A stretch of DNA of 64,000 bases from contig CAWEBX010000021.1 in assembly GCA_963807355.1 (NCBI GenBank), positions 1 through 64,000 on the forward strand. Reading direction: 5' to 3'. A model generated the notes under the pieces. That model was not told where the DNA came from and made no database searches. It was given only the letters and a program-made list of their open reading frames with translations. This document shows positions 1 to 8,575 of the stretch, piece after piece (the stretch's first letter is position 1; each line of letters opens with the position of its first letter). The position numbers and the translations under genes are program-made. Origin of the DNA: Nitrobacter sp963807355. GTDB taxonomy: Bacteria; Pseudomonadota; Alphaproteobacteria; Rhizobiales; Xanthobacteraceae.

Positions 1-138
1 TAAAGCCATAATCTTCAAGCCTACGCGACTCTACCATATCACGGCCCCGTGATAGCCTCATTAGCTAGGAATACGAGGGGCTCATTACGCGCCGGACAGT
101 CGATTTTTCAACGAAGCTTTCCGTGCCGGAAGTGAACC

Positions 139-1425
139 GTGGCGAGTGACGATCTGCCATCCTTAAATAGATTGTTCCGTAACGACGAGTTGCAACGCGG
201 AATTGACAAATCCGGTGTTGGCATCTGGGATCTTGATCTCTCGACCGGAAGTTGTTCTGGTCCAGCCCAACACACAGGCTTTTTCGGCGTCCCGGAAAAT
301 GTCCCGGTCAGTTACGATCTTTTCCTCTCCCTGCTCCAGCCGGAAGATCGCGCGCGCACCGAATCGGCTATCCAACGCTCTATCAAGACCGGATGCAGGT
401 TTGATATTCAGTACCGCATCCCTGGGATCCCGGGGAGTCGATGGGTTCGGGCACGAGGCGGTCTCGTCATCAACGACGACGGAGTGCCGCGGCGCCTGAG
501 TGGCGTGGTGCTCGATATCGACGATCAGAAGTTAATCGAAGAAGCCCTGATCGCGCGCGAAGATCACCTGCGTTCGATCCTCGACACGATTCCCGATGCG
601 ATGATTGTTATTGACGATCACGGCATCATGCAGCACTTCAGCACTCGCAGCCGAACGTTTATTCGGCTATTCAGAACACGAAGCCATTGGCCAGAATGTC
701 AGCATTTTGATGCCTGAACCGGATAGCAGCCGACACGACGGCTATTTGGGCGCTATCAATCCACTGGCGAACGGCACATCATCGGCATCGGACGGATTGT
801 CACCGGGAAGCGCCGAGATCGGGGCCACGTTCCCAATGCATCTGTCCGTCGGTGAGATGCACTCCGGTGGAAAGCGGCATTTTACCGGATTTGTTCGTGA
901 TCTTACAGAGCATCAGCTAACCCAGGCCAAACTTCAGGAACTGCACTCTGAACTGGTTCACATATCTCGCTTGAGCGCGATGGGTGAAATGGCCTCGGCT
1001 CTCGCGCACGAATTGAACCAGCCACTCACCGCGATCAGCAACTACATGAAGGGCTCGCGCCGTCTTCTGGCGGCGAGCACCGACCCTAACATCGCGAAGA
1101 TCGAAACGGCGTTGGATCGCGCCGCGGATCAAGCCATCCGCGCCGGCCAGATCATTCGACGGTTGCGCGATTTTGTCTCCCGGCGGGAAGTCCGAGAAGC
1201 GCGTCGAAAGCCTGGCGAAGCTGATAGAAGAGGCCGTTGCTCTCGGCCTCGCGGGCACCCGTGAACAAAATGTCATGCTACGGCTTGATCTGGATGCGGA
1301 ATGCGATCGCGTCCTCGTCGACCGTGTGCAGATTCAGCAAGTCCTGGTCAATCTCTTTCGGAACGCCCTGGAGGCCTGTTCGAGACTTTCTTCACGAATA
1401 ATGATGAATGTAAATTCTCCGCCGG
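139..1425 (+). pseudogene. fixL: FixL-type heme PAS sensor histidine kinase, degraded
   Basis: FixL senses oxygen through a heme-PAS domain and phosphorylates FixJ. From a GTG start at 139 the order is a first PAS domain, a second heme-type PAS domain (TIPDAMIVIDDHGIMQ, then ILMPEPDSSRHDGY with the heme-ligand His), and HisKA (ALAHELNQPL, His codon about 1007). The frame breaks near 647, 748, 829 and 1175. The segment with the FixL Arg that contacts bound oxygen (IIGIGRIVTG) is readable only in another frame, between about 750 and 828. After NALEA (about 1377) the DNA jumps to LFETFFT, so about 35 residues with the first ATP-binding glycine box are deleted, and all downstream kinase sequence is absent. 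No fixJ is adjacent. The product cannot be functional. Identification is strong; the exact indel bases are approximate. Confidence 0.85.
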
Positions 1426-1570
1426 GACCAAGTAGTAAGCCATCTTGAACCCTGGAGGCAGACCATGAAAACCGGCAGTCGATGAAAGCGAGAGGCTGGC
1501 GCCGAGAATTATTGCTGCCTCGGTTTTCTTGCAAACACGAGTGCCACGGGTCCGCAAGCAACTGACGTAG

Positions 1571-2383
1571 TCAGCAACCCTGCACCACCGGCTCGATTAC
1601 CTTTGTTTCCCGCCGCTCCTCTCGGACAATGACGAATTCTTGTTCGCGACCTGAATCCGTAAACAGCCGACCGCCGATTTGCTCATTCGTGATTCCGTAG
1701 TGGATGGCGGCGCCAGTGATGCGGCGCTCGGTCTCCACCGAAGGGTCTTCCAGGTTTACGTACCACACACGTAACGGCTTGGTTGGGCCGTCAGGCAGGA
1801 GAGACCGGCCGGTAGTCATGACCAATGTTTCCACGATCGCGTTGCCGGACTTGCCACCGCCGCCCGCACCGAAGGTAGCGCCCATGTATTGGCGCACATA
1901 ATGCCGCCCCATCAGAAACTCACGGCGCGGGATATCGGCCGGGTCGCGCAGATTGAAAGGTGTGGCGTGGACAGGCGGGTCGTTATCTTTTGCCGGTTGC
2001 GGCCGGGTTAGATTCTTCACACCGCCGCCGACGCACCCACGGGCAAGATCTTCAAGAATAAACCCGGCGTCGCCAGGACCGCCTTGAAGCTGTTTGTGCA
2101 GAACGTTGTTGCCATCTTCGGCGAGCCACGACGCGAAGAAATTATCATCGCGAGTTACGCGCCAGTCTTTAAACTTCCAGTCGCCGGTGATCACGACGCC
2201 GCAAGAAAGATCGTCACCTTCACGCTCTGGACGTAACAACGCGTCTAGATTTCTCAAAGTGAGGTCAGCAGGGTCGAAATCATCGTCAAGCGGGACGTAA
2301 ATGTCGCCCGCAAGGAAGCCGCCGAGCTGGTCGACCTGATGGTCGCGGCTGATTTCTTGTTTAGGATGCGATGCGATATTCAT
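1571..2383 (-). pseudogene. RepA-like AAA ATPase of phage/plasmid type, C-terminally truncated
   Basis: The 270-residue frame carries a Walker A loop (GATFGAGGGGKSG, about residue 175) and then the LRVWYVNLEDP strand typical of AAA_25/RepA-like helicases that initiate phage or plasmid replication. It stops right after KVIEPVVQGC, where related proteins continue to the Walker B strand with its catalytic Asp. Hydrolysis motifs are therefore missing. The N-terminal 160 residues contain no domain I recognise. The start (ATG at 2383) overlaps the upstream small gene by 23 bases, suggesting a former operon with it and the methylase. Function is inferred from Walker A and context only. Confidence 0.6.
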
Positions 2384-2549
2384 TCTTTAAATTTCCGTAC
2401 AAATTGAAGTGGGAAATTGCTGCCTGCGCGATGGCATCAACCATTGCGGGATCAAAGGACATGGATCGCCCGCATCGGTCCGTGTTAGGTCCAAAAACAC
2501 GGAAGGTCCGGTCTGGCATCTGCGCTATGCGGAGACCGAACAGCTTCAC
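2361..2549 (-). CDS. Small conserved phage-type hypothetical protein
   Basis: The 62-residue ATG frame begins MKLFGLRIAQMPDRTFRVFG. Protein-like sequence continues in frame upstream to about 2630 (LKILAIRPAPSGGGNTLCHV), with no ATG there, so the true start may be a CTG or lie before a lost base. It resembles small proteins in rhizobial prophages with a basic N-terminal strand, a conserved FRVFGPN segment and a C-terminal helix; no function is known to me. It sits between a Dam-type methylase and a truncated RepA-like ATPase on the same strand, overlapping the latter. Confidence 0.45.
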   Translation of the reverse strand: MKLFGLRIAQMPDRTFRVFGPNTDRCGRSMSFDPAMVDAIAQAAISHFNLYGNLKNEYRIAS

Positions 2550-2646
2550 GCCGGCGACGATTTCGATGTCGACATGGCAAAGCGTGTTACCGCCACCGGA
2601 AGGTGCCGGTCGGATGGCTAGAATTTTCAGATGATCTTGGGTTTGG

Positions 2647-3204
2647 TTAGGTTTCGCTCTCAGCAGAAGGGCTGATCGAGCGGTTGTCAGGCGGCTTTAG
2701 CCGGCCTGACGTTTTCGTTCGCTGAAACGACGACAATCCAGCGTCAGAAAACACTTTATTGAACTCGTGCGGCTTGTCGCCGAAGTAAAAGAACGCTTGG
2801 CCTTGCGTCGGGCTCGCTTTCTTTCCGTCTGGCGACTCAAACCTAATGCGGCCCTTAGTGAAGCAAATCGCGCTGGCCACGTCGGCAAGCGTATGAAACC
2901 AGTGCGTGTCGGTGTAATTGTGCGTGAGCATAATCGCGCCAGTTACATTTCCAGCAGAGACTTCCGCGGCCATCTTGTCTGCGAAGTGCGAAATCGCCGG
3001 CTGCGCATAAGGCGGGTTACGCCACACGCGGCCCCTCCACTCTTTATCTAGTCCGTTGGTTTCCTCGGTGTAGAATGTGTCGGCCAGAACGGTTTCTTGC
3101 GCTACTGGATTGCTGGCGGGATCGAGATCAAACCCGCCAAGGACGGCGCGCGCCATCTCAATGTAACGCGCCGGCGTGTGCCATTCATTCTGTCCGGTGC
3201 CCAT
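2647..3204 (-). CDS. Phage-type DNA N6-adenine methyltransferase
   Basis: This 185-residue protein would transfer methyl from S-adenosylmethionine to adenine in DNA. It shows EWHTPARYIEMA, then GGFDLDPASNPVAQ, and the catalytic NPPY in WRNPPYAQPAISHF, the layout of the phage Dam family (Pfam Phage_N6A_met type). Upstream, another frame on this strand reads MTMLALIPANDIRLATIA, which resembles the usual N-terminal lead-in of these proteins. One lost base near 3210 may have detached about 18 residues; the ATG at 3204 would then be internal. The C-terminal 25 residues are low complexity. It reads with the two small phage-type genes downstream. Confidence 0.75.
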   Translation of the reverse strand: MGTGQNEWHTPARYIEMARAVLGGFDLDPASNPVAQETVLADTFYTEETNGLDKEWRGRVWRNPPYAQPAISHFADKMAAEVSAGNVTGAIMLTHNYTDTHWFHTLADVASAICFTKGRIRFESPDGKKASPTQGQAFFYFGDKPHEFNKVFSDAGLSSFQRTKTSGRLKPPDNRSISPSAESET

Positions 3205-3417
3205 CGCGCGATGGTTGCGAGGCGTATGTCGTTGGCTGGAATCAGGGCAAGCATGGTCATGCCACCTCCGCGGGCTGGCGGTTATCGTTGGCTGCCCTCA
3301 GATCCGCCTTCCACGTCTCAAGGTCGGCCGAATCCCAGCGCACGCAGCCCGGCCTCCGCCATCAGTATCCAGTAAGTTGCTGATCTTGATAGATAATTTT
3401 GACGAAAGGCCGCCCAC

Positions 3418-3438
3418 GTCCCCAAGCCAGTCCCCAAA
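3418..3438. repeat. 21-bp direct repeat, copy 1 (possible attachment site)
   Basis: This 21-base stretch (two TCCCCAA units around GCCAG) is identical to bases 26141-26161, in the same orientation. The second copy sits 18 bp upstream of an integrase start codon. The pair would bound a 22.7 kb interval. Identity is directly visible; the att role is inference. Confidence 0.6.
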
Positions 3439-3489
3439 CGGTGCGCTTTTGCCAATGGGCTGGTTACGACACTAGGCCCGGCCGCACTA

Positions 3490-3706
3490 TCAGGCGCCCT
3501 CCTCATCGTCGTCGCCTAGCATCTTGCGAAGATGAACAATCACGACTTTCGCGCCCCGAACTTCGGGGGTGGGCCGCGAGGTGGCGATCAACCGCGACAT
3601 TTCGATCCTCCCCACAATCACAACGAACGATAATGACCTTCCCAGTCCCGGGCCGGGCTTCTATCGACGCTTCCAGTTTCGAGAGCCGTCTTTCCAGCAG
3701 TGTCAC
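3490..3706 (-). pseudogene. Small phage-type hypothetical gene, frameshifted (paralogue of 14009-14251)
   Basis: From a GTG at 3706 the protein reads through ARPGTGKVIIVRCDCGEDRN and HLAAHP, then loses frame in a run of C (about 3571-3575). Removing one C restores EVRGAKVVIVHLRKMLGDDD to a TGA at 3490. The restored protein parallels the intact 80-residue protein at 14009-14251 (IKIRCGFDEDRD, HFAAHPEDRGANVVIFKF). The family accompanies DUF5681-type genes in phage blocks; its function is unknown. The frame repair is directly readable; the family relationship is by eye. Confidence 0.55.
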
Positions 3707-4110
3707 TTCTCAATCGTTCTTCCAGTTTTCGGACGCGGTCTTCAAGCTCTGCTGTCTCCACGATCTTGGCGAACGCTTGCACCATTTTTGTCAGTCGGTC
3801 GCCCTGCCCAACGCTTTGACAAGGGCACCCATAGCCGGAACCGCGTCGTTGATTTTGATCTCCGGCAAATCAAAGGCCACCGGACTGTCTTTGCGGGGCG
3901 GAGGATTGATCAGGCAGAGACGCAGGGCGGCCATGTCGCCGGCCAGGGCGAGATTGATCGCCTTCTGAGTGACGGCGGTCACTTGACCGTCAAGGAAGGT
4001 TTCCAGCGCCAGGGTCGCTCTGTTGCGCGATCCGGCGCCCTTCCATTTGGATTGCCGGCCTGGCCTTTCTTCCACCTGCTATCCTTGCGCTTCTTCCATG
4101 GCTGTCACCC
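3707..4110 (-). pseudogene. DUF5681 domain gene, frameshifted
   Basis: DUF5681 proteins are small basic phage-type proteins with an NPNGRP-GSRNRAT start and an ALRLCL-PPRKD core. Both are visible: WKKGQAGNPNGR in one frame (about 4070-4040), then GSRNRATLALETFLDGQVTA through AALRLCLINPPPRKDSPVAF in another (from about 4035). The coiled C-terminal segment (VQAFAKIVETAELEDRVRKL) is in a third frame beyond about 3790. At least two single-base shifts are needed to join the parts. The function of the family is uncertain; it often lies near terminase or replication genes. Confidence 0.55.
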
Positions 4111-4743
4111 GTTGACGTCATCACCTTCCTGCATTCTCCCTGTATTAACAGAGGATGGTAGTAGCGCGTGACGGCATGGCCTCGGCACCACAACCCGGCA
4201 TCGGTCGCGTCTTCATTACCGGCGCGCGCCCGGAGCGAGGTTGGGTTACTAGTGCGTAACGTTAGTCCCCGAGCATTTGTCCAAGCTTTTATCTGCGCCG
4301 GGGTCAGCGGCAAGCACTTCCAACAAGACGGCGAACTGTTCCTCCGTGTCGCACATAGCGCGCATGATCATCGGGCGAGTGAAATACCTGAAAGGGTCTG
4401 CGTGGCCGCCGCGTGACCGGTATCCCGCGCTCAACAGCCACGCTCAATCAGCAGCCGCCGTCATCTATGGCTGCGGCGCGTTTATGTTGAACGTCATCGG
4501 TTTGCCGTGACGCTGGATGTTGCGAACAACACCCTCTGCAATTTGCCAGGGCTGCCGCAATGCGCGCGTTGATGATTTCGTACGCGGAGGGCTGTCTTTG
4601 AAAGAAAAGGAGACTGCTCCGGTCTTATGCACCGCAGATCGAGGGACGCTTGTAGATACTAGAATTCGGCCCGGTTGGCCGAATTGGGAGGACGCTGCAC
4701 TTCGATTTCCCTGACCCTTGAAGTGTCGCGTCGAGGATTGCCC
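4111..4743. other. No recognisable gene
   Basis: Both strands contain only short frames without recognisable domains. A minus-strand segment around 4250-4350 (FAVLLEVLAADPGAD) looks protein-like but has no flanking structure. Probably debris of the adjacent phage-type block. Confidence 0.4.
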
Positions 4744-5976
4744 TTATCTCACTACGGCCGAGGCTGTCAGCGCCTTGGGCGAAATCCTTAGCGGCGTCTG
4801 GGCGAGCCCATAAGGGATTCTGGCGCTCAGCTCGTTTCTCATCTTTGAAGCTGCTGCGGCTCTCGCGCGCTTCGCGATAGTCGGGGCACCCCCTATGGCT
4901 GCGCTTTTCACCTTCTTCACGTCCGATCCCGCGTGTTTTGAACCGCGGGTGTGCGCGGCATATTCTTGGCCGTCGACCGGTGCGACATGTGGTGGGTCCC
5001 TTCCGAGATACGGCCGCCCGATTGCAAACTCCTTCCCATGCGCATCAATCCACTTCCAGAGCCTTTCGGACGAAGCCAATCGCTGGTCGCGAGTTCCGCC
5101 CTGGACACTCACGATATCGGCCGCAAGCCCATGCCCATAGCCACCGCGGGAGCTCCCGCCATGATACGATCTGTTGCTCGCCGCCTTGAGGCCGCTTGCG
5201 ATCGATTGGCGGTAGTCATCACGGAATGCGCTGGTGATGCCGGGGGAAAGGCCCGCTGCCTCCGCCGCGTGAAGCGTATGAAACAGTTTTAGCTTAAAGC
5301 TCCGATCCATGCCTCCGATCACGTAGTCCATCATCGACATGCCGGCCCGTTCCGCCGCCTTCGGATCCTTCCACCCAAAATCTTCATCGACAAGCTTGGT
5401 GAAAGCTCTGGCAACAGTCACCATCTTGCCCTTCCGCTTGACGGTGACTTTCCTCCGTTCAAGCTCCTTGATGGTATCCTCCTTGGGTGTCCGTTGATAA
5501 AGCGCCCACAGATATCGATCGATGCAGTCCACGACCAAGCAATCGTCGACGATTTCGATGGAGCTCACGGCCTTGCTGGCGTCGGCACCTTCGAGATCCG
5601 AAGGAGTTGCCATTGCGACTTGCACAGGCGCTGGTTCGGTTGGTGGCACTTCCGTCGAATTGGTGGACGCCGTTGGCTCCGGCTTATTCACAGCAATTGA
5701 TGCGTCGGCGGCCGCTCCGGCAAGCGATAGCTCGGCCATCGCCACATCCGTTTGACGGAGATCGCCATTGGGCATCGAGCTTGGCTGCAGTGCCCCGGCG
5801 AGCCCCTGTTCGCTGGAGAGGGTGGGAGCGCTGATGTCCTTGGGTGGCGCTGCGCCGGTGTTCTGGATTGCTGCAGGCCCGAAGGCACCGAGCAAGCCAA
5901 CAACCCCGGTCGCGAGAATGACCGATCGCAACCATGGCGCCGGCACTGTCGAAAGTCGCCGCGGGTTCATCATCCC
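4744..5976 (-). CDS. Exported M15/VanY-like D-Ala-D-Ala carboxypeptidase family protein
   Basis: The chosen start (ATG at 5976, MMNPRRLSTV) precedes a hydrophobic export segment SVILATGVVGLLGAFG; the open frame extends to 6204 without coding character. A Ser/Thr/Pro-rich linker (residues about 40-140) is followed by a conserved domain with ITSAFRDDYRQ, YGHGLAADIV and DPPHVAP. The HGLAAD His and Asp and the later His match the zinc-ligand layout of M15 peptidases, which trim peptidoglycan stem peptides. The tail is basic and Ala-rich. It is divergently placed from a YkuD L,D-transpeptidase at 6248, so the two may share a promoter region and act on the same cell-wall substrate. Enzyme activity is inferred. 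Confidence 0.7.
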   Translation of the reverse strand, partial: GMMNPRRLSTVPAPWLRSVILATGVVGLLGAFGPAAIQNTGAAPPKDISAPTLSSEQGLAGALQPSSMPNGDLRQTDVAMAELSLAGAAADASIAVNKPEPTASTNSTEVPPTEPAPVQVAMATPSDLEGADASKAVSSIEIVDDCLVVDCIDRYLWALYQRTPKEDTIKELERRKVTVKRKGKMVTVARAFTKLVDEDFGWKDPKAAERAGMSMMDYVIGGMDRSFKLKLFHTLHAAEAAGLSPGITSAFRDDYRQSIASGLKAASNRSYHGGSSRGGYGHGLAADIVSVQGGTRDQRLASSERLWKWIDAHGKEFAIGRPYLGRDPPHVAPVDGQEYAAHTRGSKHAGSDVKKVKSAAIGGAPTIAKRARAAAASKMRNELSARIPYGLAQTPLRISPKALTASAVVR

Positions 5977-6247
5977 AGCCTCCAAAGGCTTGCATCGGAA
6001 ACCGGACGCACAGCCAAGCATGCGGACACTGGTGATTGTTCCGAGAACGCAATGGCCGCGCAATGGCGCGAATGGACAAGTCGTGCCCTTTTTCCGGAAG
6101 TGTTGCCTCAGTGCAACGGCTGGCGGCAGGGCTGCGAAGGCTAGATGGGCTACGACATAAAGCGGCGGCTTTTCTGATCCAAAGACCACATCTGATCGAC
6201 GCAAGCGCGGGCAGGCGTATCAACCGGGGGATGGGATGGTGAATTGA

Positions 6248-7897
6248 TTGACGACGGCGCAATCCATTTTGGCGATGCGCCATTGGGGTCGTCCCGCAAT
6301 GGTGACGCTTGTGGCGATGGCCGCGCTGACCGCGCCCTCGCCTGCCGATGCACAGGCGAAACGGGCGCGCCCCGCGTCGCCCATCGAGGCGACGGCGCCG
6401 CGCGAGGCCGGCGAGCCGATCATGGCGATCGTGTCGATCAAGAGCCAGCAGGTTACCTTCTACGACGCCGAGGGCTGGATCGTGCGCGCGCCGGTGTCGA
6501 CCGGCACCAAGGGACGCGAGACGCCGGCCGGCGTCTTCGCCCTCATCGAGAAAGACAAGGATCACCATTCGAGCCTCTATGATGATGCCTGGATGCCGAA
6601 CATGCAGCGCATCACCTGGAACGGCGTCGCGCTGCACGGTGGGCCGCTGCCCGGATATGCGGCCTCGCATGGCTGCGTACGCATGCCGTTTGGATTTGCC
6701 GAGAAGCTGTTCGATAAGACGCGGATCGGAATGCGGGTGATCATATCGCCTCTTGACGCCGAGCCGGTCGCGTTCTCCCATCCGGCGCTGCTCGTTCCGA
6801 AGACGGAGGCCATCGCGGCCGCGCCCGCCAAGGCGGAGGCACTCGCCCGCGAGGCGGCTGAGGCTGCCAAGACCGCCGACGAGGCGAAGAAAGCCGCTGC
6901 GGCAGCGGCACGGGAGACGGCGTCGCTGTCGGCGTCGCTGCGCAAGCTTCAGGGGCTCAAGACCCGCGCCGACACCGACCTCGCATTCGCCGGCAAGGCG
7001 CTCGCCACTGCCAAGACGGACCAGGCCAAGGAGCGGGCCGAGGGCCTCAAGCAAAAGGCCGCCGCCAAGGCAGCGGACCTGGAGACACAGTTCGACACCA
7101 CCAAGGCGGACGCGACATCGAAGCTCGACGCAGCCGCCTCCGCAAAAGAAGCGGCCAAGGCGGCCGAGACAAGGAAGGCCGACGCCGCCAAGGCCGCGAG
7201 CGAGGCGAAGCTCGCGCTCGAGCCGGTCTCGGTCTACATAAGCCGCGCGACGCAGAAGCTTTACGTGCGGCGCAACACGCATAAGCACTCGCCGGATGGG
7301 GGCGAGGTGTTCGATGCGGCAATCGAAGTTCTGGTCACGATCCGCGATCCCGACAAGCCGATCGGCACGCATGTTTTCACCGCGATGGCGCGCAACGACG
7401 CGGGCCTGCGCTGGAGCGCGGTCACGATCGACAGCGGGGACGACGCCAAAAGCGCGCTCGACCGCGTCACCATCCCGCAGGACGTGCTCGATCGCATCGC
7501 GCCGACCGCGTTGCCGCGATCCTCGATCGTCATCTCGGACGAGCCGTTAAGCCGCGAGACAAACTATCGCACTGAGTTCGTCGCCGTGCTGAACAACCAG
7601 CCCAAGGGCGGATTTGTGACGCGCAAGCCCACGGCCGATATCCGCGTTGCGAGCGGCAACGTCTGGAGCGACGAAGGATTCTCTGGACTTCTTCAATTTA
7701 CCGCGCAATCCGGCCTCCCAATCCGGCAACATGCGCCCGCGCGCCGGGCAGTACTATCGTCAGTGGCAACCGGGCTGGTGGTAAGACGCGGCGGCGACCG
7801 TCGCATTGAGGTCGCCGTTCCCTGTTCCGCCGAACTGTATAGCAAGTCCGTGCCCAGCCGCATCGCTCTGGAGTGGGACAATCACATTAGCCGTTAA
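6248..7897 (+). CDS. YkuD-family L,D-transpeptidase, C-terminus altered by a frameshift
   Basis: L,D-transpeptidases cross-link peptidoglycan through a catalytic Cys. From a TTG start the order is an export signal (VTLVAMAALTAPSPADA), a YkuD domain (residues about 60-180) with HGGPLPGY and the active-site ASHGCVRMP, a long Ala/Lys-rich coiled-coil linker (about 200-330), and a second conserved region (VSVYISRATQKLYVRR). Near 7685 one extra base shifts frame: the neighbouring frame reads FFNLPRNPASQSG and ends YYRQWQPGWW with a stop at about 7793. That Trp-rich end is what I would expect, so residues beyond about 480 in the 549-residue frame are probably not native. The catalytic domain is unaffected. 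Confidence 0.8.
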   Translation: MTTAQSILAMRHWGRPAMVTLVAMAALTAPSPADAQAKRARPASPIEATAPREAGEPIMAIVSIKSQQVTFYDAEGWIVRAPVSTGTKGRETPAGVFALIEKDKDHHSSLYDDAWMPNMQRITWNGVALHGGPLPGYAASHGCVRMPFGFAEKLFDKTRIGMRVIISPLDAEPVAFSHPALLVPKTEAIAAAPAKAEALAREAAEAAKTADEAKKAAAAAARETASLSASLRKLQGLKTRADTDLAFAGKALATAKTDQAKERAEGLKQKAAAKAADLETQFDTTKADATSKLDAAASAKEAAKAAETRKADAAKAASEAKLALEPVSVYISRATQKLYVRRNTHKHSPDGGEVFDAAIEVLVTIRDPDKPIGTHVFTAMARNDAGLRWSAVTIDSGDDAKSALDRVTIPQDVLDRIAPTALPRSSIVISDEPLSRETNYRTEFVAVLNNQPKGGFVTRKPTADIRVASGNVWSDEGFSGLLQFTAQSGLPIRQHAPARRAVLSSVATGLVVRRGGDRRIEVAVPCSAELYSKSVPSRIALEWDNHISR

Positions 7898-7949
7898 CGT
7901 GTCTTCGCCGTCACCGCGGATCAATGCCGTCGAGTTGAATGCGCTATTC

Positions 7950-8266
7950 AGATGATCATTGCAGCCAGAGACAATATCGCCTTGGGCTTATGCGCTGAGT
8001 ACGTCGTCGTGATGACCGTGCCTTGCTTCGCCAACGCGGCTGCCAGCGCGCGGTCCGACGGGTCAGGCGTGCTTGCGAAGGAAAGGCTCCAGATCGGCGG
8101 CGCGAGCCTGTGCAGCGGCCTTGTTCGCCTCAACCTGTGCCGGGTTGCCGAGCTTGACATCGCGCTTCTTGGCCGCTGCGAGCCACCAATGCGCGTCGAG
8201 GCCGTTTTGCGGCGCGGGCAAATCAGTTCCTAGGTGGCGAGCTGCGGCTTCGCAGAGATCGAGCAA
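7950..8266 (-). pseudogene. Possible serine-recombinase C-terminal remnant
   Basis: A minus-strand frame contains WLAAAKKRDVKLGNP followed by a basic helix (QVEANKAAAQARAADLEPFL), close in pattern to the LAAAKARGIALGNP junction in the recombinase at 13190-13927. It stops at 8063, and protein-like sequence (DPSDRALAAALAKQGTVI) continues in the next frame to about 7950. No catalytic domain is present. It may be a fragment of a resolvase, or a different small gene with a chance match; confidence is low. Confidence 0.3.
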
Positions 8267-8575
8267 CCTAGCCTTCGCCTCCGATCGTGCTCATCGCTGG
8301 ATTAAAGAACGGTTCAGGTGGCAGGATGCTAATGAGGCGGCGCTATTATCGGCTCACACTCGGCAGCAAAATGAAATGGGTCTGGAAACGAAACTTCCTT
8401 GTCCATTATCTGTCTACCGCTATGAAAACACACCACTCCGACCTCTCAGGCCTCGCTCTTTTATGCAAGCAATTTCGGTCAGATAACGGTCGTTTAGGCA
8501 GGTGGCCGTATCAAGGTCAGCTTGGGCAGTCTCACCGCAACCTGAACCTCCTGAAAGATGTTCGCTTCGAAACCC
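8267..8575. other. No recognisable gene
   Basis: Intergenic DNA between the recombinase-like remnant and the end of the cyclase gene. Only short frames are present. No terminator or repeat was recognised. Confidence 0.4.

Noticed and set aside
5684..7372. Very long minus-strand open frame opposite the L,D-transpeptidase
   Set aside because: Arg/Gly-rich shadow of a GC-rich gene; the opposite strand has clear YkuD motifs.
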